19,138 nt of DNA from Bacillota bacterium (GTDB lineage Bacteria; Bacillota; Clostridia; Christensenellales; Aristaeellaceae), in NCBI GenBank assembly GCA_023415715.1, contig JAEZJP010000293.1, forward strand, positions 1 through 19,138. Direction: 5' to 3'. The translations under genes and the position numbers were made by a program. Positions within the stretch are counted from its first letter, which is position 1. The number at the start of each line of letters is the position of its first letter. Below, in pieces: positions 13,341-19,138 of this stretch. Below the pieces are notes generated by a model. That model ran no database searches, was not told where the DNA came from, and saw only the letters and a program-made list of their open reading frames with translations.

Positions 13341-13916
13341 TCATGCCTTGATGCATGCCAGCGCCAGCTGCTCAGTCCGCTTGGCCATCACATCCACCGG
13401 CTCTTTCCGGCCGCTTGATATCCAGTCTTTCAGAAGGTTCAATAATCCCGCAGCCACAAAGTTGAACGTAAAGCGTATTTGGCCTTCCTCCGGTCCGGGG
13501 TGAAGCCTGCGGTATTCCGATGCAAACTTTTCATAGCCTATGACAAGCAGCTTTTGCAATAGCGGGTTGTAAGCCTGGCTGTTCATCAACAGGCTGCGCA
13601 GGTCACTGCTGTGATCCAGAAATTCGTATACGGCGTAATAGATGGTTTGCTCCTTTTCCGCCCGGTAGCCCGCCGGATGAATGGGGTGGGCGTCCATCGT
13701 TTTTTGTATTTCTGCGAATACATCTTCTTCGATGCTCCGGTGCAAATCGTCGATATCCTTATAATGAGCATAAAAAGTTCCCCGGTTAATACCCGATTGC
13801 CGGCAAAGCTCCGTCACACTTACATCCTTGAGCTGTTTTTTCTCCAGAAGGCCTATAAGCCCCCGGCGCAGCATCAGTTTTGTCATTCTGACCCGCTGAT
13901 CCATTTCCTTTTCCAC
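13341..13916 (-). CDS. TetR/AcrR family transcriptional regulator
   Basis: A 191-residue DNA-binding protein. The N-terminal helix-turn-helix is clear: DVSVTELCRQSGINRGTFYAHY (start 'DVSVTELC', residues 31-38), followed by KDIDDL. The C-terminal ligand/dimer domain resembles the TetR_C_8-like group common in Firmicutes (EFLDHSSDLRSLLMNSQ). The GTG at 13916 is the start, since AAGGAGG lies 7 bases upstream; an in-frame ATG four codons later is less well placed. It is divergent from the epimerase gene at 14083. Overlapping promoters and a perfect inverted repeat between them suggest it represses itself and that gene. The ligand is unknown. Confidence 0.92.
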   Translation of the reverse strand: MEKEMDQRVRMTKLMLRRGLIGLLEKKQLKDVSVTELCRQSGINRGTFYAHYKDIDDLHRSIEEDVFAEIQKTMDAHPIHPAGYRAEKEQTIYYAVYEFLDHSSDLRSLLMNSQAYNPLLQKLLVIGYEKFASEYRRLHPGPEEGQIRFTFNFVAAGLLNLLKDWISSGRKEPVDVMAKRTEQLALACIKA

Positions 13917-13998
13917 ACTGCCGCCTCCTTTTTACATACGTGTCGAACAACTCTTTCCTCTTCTGTCGGCTTACGTACAGATTCTAAAAGGCTGTCTG

Positions 13999-14027
13999 TT
14001 GTATCCGTTTCCTGCCCCTATTATAAT
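13999..14027 (+). promoter_or_regulatory. Promoter of the epimerase/reductase gene
   Basis: -35 TTGTAT (13999-14004), 17-base spacer, -10 TATAAT (14022-14027). The start would be near 14034, within the right arm of the inverted repeat. Confidence 0.7.
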
Positions 14028-14038
14028 AAAGCAGGAAA
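14008..14038. promoter_or_regulatory. Candidate TetR operator: 8-bp inverted repeat bracketing both -10 boxes
   Basis: TTTCCTGC (14008-14015) and GCAGGAAA (14031-14038) are perfect inverted arms separated by 15 bases. The spacer contains TATAAT for the plus promoter (14022-14027) and TATAAT for the minus promoter (14020-14025). A dimeric repressor bound here would block transcription both ways. Confidence 0.65.
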
Positions 14039-14047
14039 GATAATCAA
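14020..14047 (-). promoter_or_regulatory. Promoter of the TetR gene
   Basis: Minus strand: -35 TTGATT (14042-14047), 16-base spacer, -10 TATAAT (14020-14025). It overlaps the plus promoter. Its -35 also touches a second palindrome (14046-14059). Confidence 0.55.
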
Positions 14048-14059
14048 CAACTTGTTGTT
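14046..14059. repeat. Second short palindrome in the TetR/epimerase intergenic region
   Basis: AACAAC (14046-14051) and GTTGTT (14054-14059) form a perfect inverted pair around TT. It lies at the TetR -35 and downstream of the epimerase start point, so it is an alternative or additional operator. Confidence 0.5.
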
Positions 14060-14082
14060 CATATGGGAAAGGGGACGTTATT

Positions 14083-15141
14083 GTGGGCTCTGTTTTGTAT
14101 CTGATAACGGGGGCCTGCGGACATCTGGGAAGCCAGATTGTGAGGCAGCTTGTGCTTAAGGGTGAAAGAGTCCGTATACTTACGCTGCCCGGAGAGAACG
14201 ATTCCCTGCTGAGCGGCCTGAAAGTGGAGTCTGTTTTAGGGGATGTGCGGGACATTGATTCCCTCCGGCCCTTTTTTCAGGCAGCACCGGAGGATGAAGT
14301 GAATGTTGTCCATGCCGCTGGCATTGTAACGATCGCGGCCAAGGTGGATGAAAACCTTCACCGGGTGAATGTGGAAGGCACCAGGAATATTGTAATGCTT
14401 AGCATGGAAAATCATGTGCACCGTCTTTTATATGTAAGCTCAGTGCACGCGCTGCCAGAAAAGCCACGGGGTGAAACCGTACGGGAGACGGATATTTTCA
14501 ATAGTAATGCTGTTTCGGGGGCATATGCCAAAACAAAGGCGGAAGCCACTCAGATCGTATTGGAGGCAGGCAGGAGCGGGCTGAATGTTGTGGTGGTGCA
14601 CCCAAGCGGCATTATTGGCCCGGGTGACCAGGGAAGCAACCACTCCAACCAGATTTTCAGGGACTATCTGTACGGGCGCCTTCCGGCCATCGTAAAGGGG
14701 GGTTACGATTTTGTAGATGTGCGGGATGTGGCCGGTGGATGCATTCTGGCATTGGAAAAAGGAAAACCCGGGAACTGCTATATCCTTGCCAACTCCCATT
14801 ACGAGATCAGGCAGCTTACGGGCATGCTGCAAAAGTCCGCCGGGATCAAAAGGCGGCCCTTGGCGCTGCCGCTGTGGTTGGTGTCCGCTTTTGCGCCGCT
14901 GGCTGAAACACTGGATAAGCTGCGCAGCCAACGCCCCTTGTTTACAAGATATTCCCTGTATACTTTAAGAAGCAATGACTGCTTTTCCAGCGAAAAGGCC
15001 AAAACTGAGCTAGGCTATACCGTGCGGCCCATAGAGGAGACCATGCGGGACATCGTGCTTTGGGAACGCGAAAAGCATGGTCTGCCAGGCAAAAAGATAG
15101 TAAGGCGCGCCAAGGTGGCCGCATCGTTCAAAGGCAAGTAA
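14083..15141 (+). CDS. NAD(P)-dependent epimerase/reductase, extended SDR family (dihydroflavonol reductase-like)
   Basis: A 352-residue cytosolic oxidoreductase of the extended short-chain dehydrogenase family. The Rossmann glycine motif is TGACGHLG (9-16), with a LGDVRD segment at 52-57 and HAAGI at 77-81. The catalytic residues are S119/S120 in YVSS and Y148-x3-K152 (YAKTK), followed by HPSGIIGPGD (173-182). The family acts on nucleotide sugars, sterols or small carbonyl compounds. The HPSGIIGPGD wording favours the dihydroflavonol-4-reductase/3-beta-HSD-like branch, but the substrate is not determinable. The GTG at 14083 follows AAAGGGG with an 8-base gap. It is probably under the divergent TetR regulator, which suggests a role in handling an inducing compound. 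A terminator follows. Confidence 0.9.
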   Translation: MGSVLYLITGACGHLGSQIVRQLVLKGERVRILTLPGENDSLLSGLKVESVLGDVRDIDSLRPFFQAAPEDEVNVVHAAGIVTIAAKVDENLHRVNVEGTRNIVMLSMENHVHRLLYVSSVHALPEKPRGETVRETDIFNSNAVSGAYAKTKAEATQIVLEAGRSGLNVVVVHPSGIIGPGDQGSNHSNQIFRDYLYGRLPAIVKGGYDFVDVRDVAGGCILALEKGKPGNCYILANSHYEIRQLTGMLQKSAGIKRRPLALPLWLVSAFAPLAETLDKLRSQRPLFTRYSLYTLRSNDCFSSEKAKTELGYTVRPIEETMRDIVLWEREKHGLPGKKIVRRAKVAASFKGK

Positions 15142-15160
15142 TGTCGATAGGATGTTGAAG

Positions 15161-15195
15161 AAGCCGGGGCAAATCATACCCCGGCTTTGCTTTTT
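15161..15195 (+). terminator. Rho-independent terminator after the epimerase gene
   Basis: A 9-bp stem AAGCCGGGG (15161-15169) with CCCCGGCTT (15179-15187) closes a 9-base loop, followed by TGCTTTTT. It lies between convergent genes. On the minus strand the following CTTCTTC is a weaker tract, so it may also help end the deacetylase transcript. Confidence 0.88.
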
Positions 15196-15197
15196 AC

Positions 15198-16535
15198 CTA
15201 GTTTTCCTCAATCCAGCCGTTTGCGTCCCGGTAGACTACGTTGGGTTCAAGCTTTGAGTTGTTGCGTGCAAACAGGTCTTCCACCGTCACACAAAGAAAT
15301 CCTTTGTTTTGCAGCAAATAAAGAATGCCGCGTATCGCCTGTACAGTGGCGCTCTTCGAATCGTGCAGCAGTATGATGCCGCCATCCTTTGCGTTTGTGG
15401 CCACGATGGCTTTGATCTGGCCGTAATCGGTCGTTGTGATATCGCCGCCGATGACCGACCATTCGATCAGCGGCAATCCGATTCCAACCTTTACAAACTT
15501 CTGGTAGCTGCCGCCCGGCGCGCGCATGTAGGGGGCAGTAAGACCCGTTGTATCTGTGAGAAGCTGATCGAACATCGCCTTGTTTTCAAACAATTCATTT
15601 GTCGAAAGGTTTTTTGGATCGAAGTGGTTCCAGGTGTGGCTGGCCACAGTATGGCCTTCGTCATGCTGTCGTTGCACCACATCCCTGTTGTTCTCTATCT
15701 CATCGCCAATGAGGAAGAAAGTCACCTTCGCGCCGTAATCCTCCAGATCATCCAGAAGGTTTACTGTGCCGCCATAGCGCGGACCGTCGTCAAAGGTCAG
15801 GGCAACCATGGGATAGCGGCTGTTGTCCGTTTGCAATGCCGCTTCCTGTGTCATCATGCCAATAAGGTCGTGGTAATACACCTTCACGTGCATCAATGTG
15901 GTGCGGTCAGGATACAGCGCCGCAGCTGGGTAGTGAAGCTCCAGTTTAGCTGCCCCAAGCGTAAATTCAGCGTTTTTCAGCGCTTCTTTTGAACACAGCG
16001 CCGCCAAGGCCTTCTTATCTGCCTCTTCGGGAAAATAGGCGGACAGTTGCGTTTGAACCGCATTGGAAAGTACATCCCAGCCGAGGCTGTCTTCCGGGAA
16101 GATATCGGTAAGCAGTATCCGCCTGCCGCTTGAAATATCATATGTCCTTGAGACTATTTCACTGTCCATATTTTGCCTGTAATAAACGGTGCGGGAAAGT
16201 ATAAGAAAGCTCAGCCAGGAAACGCCGGTGGGGGAATAGATGGGGCGGACTTCCAGCCTTGAATCCTTCGGCGTTTTTTTTCCTTCGGGAAGGCCGGGAG
16301 CCGTTTTCTCGATTAAGCTGTCGATAATGTTTGCCAATTCTTCATTCACTTTAAGGTTTGCGGTAGTAGGATAAAAGGCCCGGACTGTGCTTCCGTTTTT
16401 CTGCCTGATTGTCTTTTCTTTCATTTTTACAATCAGCTCATCCGGAAGGGGAGTATGCTTTATGGGCTGCGCAAGCGTATGGGTCGGAATGAGCAAAAGA
16501 AGCACAAGAAGCAAAGACAGCAGCCTGCGAACCAT
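15198..16535 (-). CDS. Exported polysaccharide deacetylase (NodB domain, PdaC-like) with N-terminal DUF3298-type domain
   Basis: A 445-residue exported protein. The signal peptide MVRRLLSLLLVLLLLIPTHTLA ends near residue 22. Residues about 30-235 resemble the DUF4163/DUF3298 region of PdaC/RsiV-type proteins (TDIFPEDSLGWDVLSNAV at about 143-160). Residues about 240-425 are the carbohydrate esterase 4 (NodB) domain: TFDDGP (247-252), SHTWNH with zinc ligands H300 and H304, RAPGG (338-342), and LLHD (389-392). Expected action is removal of N-acetyl groups from peptidoglycan or another wall glycan. Motif 4, often WSVDxxDW, reads WSVIGGD (359-365), so the usual Asp is Ile. ATG at 16535 (MVRR) fits the signal peptide; the GTG at 16553 has no ribosome binding site. 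The SD is weak (AGCGGG). It has its own promoter. Confidence 0.9.
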   Translation of the reverse strand: MVRRLLSLLLVLLLLIPTHTLAQPIKHTPLPDELIVKMKEKTIRQKNGSTVRAFYPTTANLKVNEELANIIDSLIEKTAPGLPEGKKTPKDSRLEVRPIYSPTGVSWLSFLILSRTVYYRQNMDSEIVSRTYDISSGRRILLTDIFPEDSLGWDVLSNAVQTQLSAYFPEEADKKALAALCSKEALKNAEFTLGAAKLELHYPAAALYPDRTTLMHVKVYYHDLIGMMTQEAALQTDNSRYPMVALTFDDGPRYGGTVNLLDDLEDYGAKVTFFLIGDEIENNRDVVQRQHDEGHTVASHTWNHFDPKNLSTNELFENKAMFDQLLTDTTGLTAPYMRAPGGSYQKFVKVGIGLPLIEWSVIGGDITTTDYGQIKAIVATNAKDGGIILLHDSKSATVQAIRGILYLLQNKGFLCVTVEDLFARNNSKLEPNVVYRDANGWIEEN

Positions 16536-16577
16536 ATATATCCCGCTTTCCACTAAAAAAGTAAAAAAGTTGGCTCG

Positions 16578-16606
16578 AGTGTACCAAATCTTAAGCGGAA
16601 TGGCAA
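16578..16606 (-). promoter_or_regulatory. Promoter of the polysaccharide deacetylase gene
   Basis: Minus strand: -35 TTGCCA (16601-16606), 17-base spacer, -10 TACACT (16578-16583). It lies between the capA-like stop (16645) and the deacetylase start. No terminator is evident there. Confidence 0.7.
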
Positions 16607-16644
16607 GCTTTTGTCTTCATTTAAAGAACGGATGCAATCTTCCT

Positions 16645-17697
16645 TTATTTTTCCCAGGGAACAAAAGGCTGAACAGCTCCTTCGCCTTCCACATAGGGAC
16701 TGAGTTTAAACCTGGTGTCTTTTTGAATACGCTTCATGACCGCTTCGGCCTCTCCGCCTGATACTAGCACGGGCTGGTAATTATTTTCCGGGGAAACGCC
16801 GCTGATGTGGATCGGCCAGATAGTGAGCTGATGGCCTTTATAGATGCCATCCTCAAATGTCAGGTCAAATTGCGCCACAAAGCTTTGTATGCAGTGCACC
16901 GCCTCGTCAACGCCCGTGTTGCCGCCGAAGGAGGCATTGCCCAGGGAATACAGATGGGTTACACCGTCTTGGACTTTTACACCCTGGGGAACATGGGGAT
17001 GGTTGCCTATAATGATGTTGGCGCCAAGTGAGCGCAGTGTATTTCCATACTTTTCTTGCAGGCTGCCATGAGTAGGCCTGTACTCCATGCCGGCATGCAG
17101 CGAGGCGACAATTACCTGGCAGCCCGCTTCCTTGAGCGAGTCGAAGCAGCGCTTGACCTCTTTTGCGTGATCTTTGTAATAAAGGGGGATCACGCCCACA
17201 AAGCCGATCTTGATGCCATCCTTTTCCCAAATGCAGGTGTAGTTGCCGTTCCCGGTTGAGCCGCTATACTTGATCCCGGCAGCGCCAAGCGCTTCCAGTG
17301 TGGAGGCAAAGCCCGCCTTGCCATAATCGCCCGAATGGTTATTGGCCAGGTTGACAACTTCAATGCTGCTTTCCCTTAATATGCCCGCATTGCCGGTAGG
17401 GCCCCGGAAGCTGAAGTGACTTTTCTGCATGGGTTCACTATCATTGAATACGCATTCCAGGTTGACCAATGTAATATCATCATTGGCAAAAAGATTTTGC
17501 AGCTTAGAAAAGGGATAAGCATAGCCGTACTTTTCGATATAGCGCCTAAAAGCATAGTCCGTTTTGCTTACAGGATCGTTGTTGCCCAGAAGCGCGTCCC
17601 CGGTAACGGTGAGCGTAATGACCTGCGTTTGCGCCAGTGCAGAGATGGATAATGTCAATATCAGCAAAATAAGTGTGACGGCAATAAGTTTTCTCAT
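16645..17697 (-). CDS. CapA-family exported metallophosphatase-like protein
   Basis: A 350-residue exported protein. The signal peptide MRKLIAVTLILLILTLSISALA ends near residue 22. The rest is a calcineurin-like CapA domain (PF09587 type, the family of PgsA/CapA of poly-gamma-glutamate synthesis). Motifs in order: TGDALLG (32-38), NLEC (79-82), NLANNH (116-121), HAGMEY (201-206), GNHPHV (231-236), and YSLGN (250-254). No pgsB/C genes are near, so poly-glutamate synthesis is not implied. Stand-alone members are often annotated 'CapA family protein' with unproven substrate. ATG at 17697 has AGGGG six bases upstream. It lies upstream of the deacetylase in the same direction, which hints at a shared envelope role. 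Each has a separate promoter. Confidence 0.92.
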   Translation of the reverse strand: MRKLIAVTLILLILTLSISALAQTQVITLTVTGDALLGNNDPVSKTDYAFRRYIEKYGYAYPFSKLQNLFANDDITLVNLECVFNDSEPMQKSHFSFRGPTGNAGILRESSIEVVNLANNHSGDYGKAGFASTLEALGAAGIKYSGSTGNGNYTCIWEKDGIKIGFVGVIPLYYKDHAKEVKRCFDSLKEAGCQVIVASLHAGMEYRPTHGSLQEKYGNTLRSLGANIIIGNHPHVPQGVKVQDGVTHLYSLGNASFGGNTGVDEAVHCIQSFVAQFDLTFEDGIYKGHQLTIWPIHISGVSPENNYQPVLVSGGEAEAVMKRIQKDTRFKLSPYVEGEGAVQPFVPWEK

Positions 17698-17727
17698 AAT
17701 TTCCCCTACCAGATATTTGATTTTTTT

Positions 17728-17757
17728 AGTGTATCACGCGCCGCCTCAACCTGTCAA
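17728..17757 (-). promoter_or_regulatory. Promoter of the CapA-like gene
   Basis: Minus strand: perfect -35 TTGACA (17752-17757), 18-base spacer, -10 TACACT (17728-17733) with TGA before it (extended -10). It is back to back with the plus promoter at 17764-17793, six bases away. Confidence 0.82.
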
Positions 17758-17763
17758 TTACGC

Positions 17764-17793
17764 TTGACTTTTCCAATTTGTGTGTGATATGCT
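17764..17793 (+). promoter_or_regulatory. Promoter of the phosphodiester glycosidase-like gene
   Basis: -35 TTGACT (17764-17769), 18-base spacer, -10 TATGCT (17788-17793) preceded by TGA (extended -10). Start near 17800, with a leader of about 35 bases. Confidence 0.72.
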
Positions 17794-17834
17794 CAGCAAG
17801 TATATAGCCATATACAAAAGCATAAGGAGACAAC

Positions 17835-18791
17835 ATGATGCGGCTGCATACCATTTTAAGGTGCGTTGCTCTACCGGCGCTGATATTAGCGCTGGCTTCG
17901 AGCGCTGCGGCGGAGGGGCTTAATCCCCTACCGATGGATACGTATACCGGGGGTTCCGTTCCCAAGGATGAAGCATTTCTTTCCAATACCGAATATCAGG
18001 ATAATTCCATATCGGTCAAGTTATTTGAAGGGCGTTACGCCGATACCGATTATACCTATGCCTATGTGAAAATCAGTGATCCCTCTCAGCTTCGAACAGT
18101 GCCGGCTGCGATCGTCAATTCTCCCAAGGCGAATTTCCGCTCAACATCCACAGGCCGCGGCCGAAATGTGGCCAAGACGGTCAATGCCGTGATTGCCTTG
18201 AACGGCGATTATTTCACCAAGTCCGACAAGTGCCAGGTGGTCATGCGCCAGACACAGCAGGTACGCAACAATGCCAATGGCACCATGGATGTACTGATCA
18301 TCGATAAGAAAGGCGATTTCAGCTACATTCAAAAGTGTACAAAGGAAATGTACAGCCAGTACTATGATGCTCATGTTCAGGACATGTACCAGGCGTTTTG
18401 CTTCGGCCCTGTTTTGGTGGCCGGCGGCAAATCCGTCATAGCAAAGGATTATGAGAACGGCAGCCTGGGCGCGCAAAATTCCACCCAGCGTTCTGCCATT
18501 GCCCAGCTTGGCACATTGGAATACCTGCTGGTTACCACGGAAGGGCCGCAAAGCAGCGGCTCCAAAGGCATGACGATACCGGAATTTGCGGCGCTGTGTG
18601 AGGAACTGGGTTATCAATTCAAGGAAACAGGGTGCTCTTTGGCATTCAATCTGGATGGGGGCAACAGCGCTACCATGAACTTCAAGCAGGCCGATCCCAA
18701 AACGGGGAAGCTTGTGTATACGAAGGTCAACTCACCGGAGATAGAACGCTTTTTAAGCGACATCATCTATTTTGCGACGCTGGTGGAGTAG
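17835..18791 (+). CDS. Exported phosphodiester glycosidase family protein (NAGPA domain)
   Basis: A 318-residue exported protein with a signal peptide of about 27 residues (core VALPALILALASSAAA). The remainder matches the NAGPA/DUF2233-like domain (PF09992 type), named after the enzyme that uncovers mannose 6-phosphate in animals. In bacteria it is thought to act on glycan phosphodiesters of the envelope. Landmarks: NAVIALNGDYF at about 116-126, FCFGPVLVAGG near 188-198, a RSAIAQLG segment near 219-226, and the conserved NLDGGNSATMNF near 269-280 (commonly NLDGGGSxTM, here with Asn for one Gly). AAGGAG lies 5 bases before ATG 17835 and 8 bases before a second ATG. The TAG stop is three bases from the next gene, so the two are coupled. 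Confidence 0.9.
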   Translation: MMRLHTILRCVALPALILALASSAAAEGLNPLPMDTYTGGSVPKDEAFLSNTEYQDNSISVKLFEGRYADTDYTYAYVKISDPSQLRTVPAAIVNSPKANFRSTSTGRGRNVAKTVNAVIALNGDYFTKSDKCQVVMRQTQQVRNNANGTMDVLIIDKKGDFSYIQKCTKEMYSQYYDAHVQDMYQAFCFGPVLVAGGKSVIAKDYENGSLGAQNSTQRSAIAQLGTLEYLLVTTEGPQSSGSKGMTIPEFAALCEELGYQFKETGCSLAFNLDGGNSATMNFKQADPKTGKLVYTKVNSPEIERFLSDIIYFATLVE

Positions 18792-18794
18792 AAA

Positions 18795-19138
18795 ATGAAC
18801 GAGCCTGTCATCTGGTTTGAATCACTTGGCTTACCGGTGGATGCATACAGCTTTGTGGTGACGCTGGCAGCGCTTTCCTGTGTATTTTTGATGCACACAC
18901 AAGCAGTCAAGCGTGGCCTGAAAAAGAGCACTGCCTTTGTTTATGCGCTGTGTGCTGCTCCCCTTGCTTTATTTCTGGCCAGGCTCATTTACTGCGCCGT
19001 ACGCTATGAATGGATCTTCTTGGACGAGATGGGCGAATTCGGCGGTCTGTGGCACTTTTTTGAGATCGGGAACGGCGGGTTGAATATCGTTGGCGCTATT
19101 TTGGGCTGCCTGCTGGCGGGTTTGTTATGCGCCAAAAT
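18795..19138 (+). CDS. lgt: Prolipoprotein diacylglyceryl transferase, N-terminal part (cut by window end)
   Basis: The frame from ATG 18795 stays open to the end of the window (114 complete codons). It encodes a membrane protein with hydrophobic segments near residues 19-35, 46-62 and 98-113. The segment ARLIYCAVRYEW (61-72), followed by an extracytoplasmic stretch and then GNGGLNIVGAILGCLLAG, has the order and wording of Lgt. That enzyme transfers diacylglycerol from phosphatidylglycerol to the lipobox cysteine of prelipoproteins. The GGL..G segment is the conserved loop. The H/R active-site segments further on are outside the window. The ribosome binding site GGTGGAG lies in the last codons of the preceding gene, with a three-base gap. 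The lipoprotein at 8350-9144 would be one substrate. Confidence 0.8.
   Translation, partial: MNEPVIWFESLGLPVDAYSFVVTLAALSCVFLMHTQAVKRGLKKSTAFVYALCAAPLALFLARLIYCAVRYEWIFLDEMGEFGGLWHFFEIGNGGLNIVGAILGCLLAGLLCAK

Noticed and set aside
12750..13418. 222-codon frame on the plus strand across the yybS-like promoter
   Set aside because: It runs antisense through the yybS-like gene, its promoter and the TetR 3' end. The product is Gln/Arg/His-rich and unlike a real protein.
16645..17697. Evidence for poly-gamma-glutamate capsule synthesis
   Set aside because: The CapA-like protein is alone. No PgsB or PgsC homolog is in the window, and stand-alone CapA-family proteins are common.

Overview
The window looks like chromosomal DNA of a low-to-mid-GC Gram-positive anaerobe of class Clostridia. 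The reasons are strong AGGAGG-type ribosome binding sites, sigma-A promoters that often carry an extended -10, the yybS-rplI-dnaB order known from Firmicutes, a YhaM-type exonuclease, and many secreted proteins with Gram-positive signal peptides. A Christensenellales-like gut or rumen lineage would fit, but that is inference. No phage, insertion sequence, CRISPR array, tRNA or rRNA is visible. Gene density is high, and no gap exceeds about 170 bases.

Layout. 18-1610 (+): an SBP_bac_5 extracellular solute-binding protein, convergent with 1687-2736 (-), an ATP-type 6-phosphofructokinase. 2950-4263 (+): an M20-family protein whose catalytic and several metal-site residues are replaced. 4407-5479 (+): the azlC-azlD branched-chain amino acid exporter pair. 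5494-5964 (-): a small AT-rich membrane protein of the CBO0543 type, whose ribosome binding site lies in a 20-bp inverted repeat. 6091-8181 (-): a polytopic membrane domain fused to a PlsC-like acyltransferase. 8350-9144 (-): a lipoprotein. 9305-13205 (-): an operon yybS-like, rplI, dnaB, yhaM, read from a near-consensus promoter. 13341-13916 (-) and 14083-15141 (+): a divergent TetR regulator and NAD-dependent epimerase/reductase. They share overlapping promoters inside a perfect inverted repeat. 15198-17697 (-): a polysaccharide deacetylase and a CapA-family protein, each with its own promoter. 17835-19138 (+): a secreted phosphodiester glycosidase-like protein coupled to a truncated lgt.

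How they work together. The right end (deacetylase, CapA-like, NAGPA-like, lgt) is an envelope neighbourhood of exported proteins plus the enzyme that lipidates lipoproteins. The middle is a housekeeping replication/ribosome operon, which lacks the gdpP gene usually found between yybS and rplI. The least ordinary items are the apparent M20 pseudoenzyme, the hairpin over the start of the CBO0543-like gene, the transporter-like/acyltransferase fusion with an altered HX4D motif, and the shared TetR/epimerase control region. I found no clear new multi-gene system. These four are the best leads.
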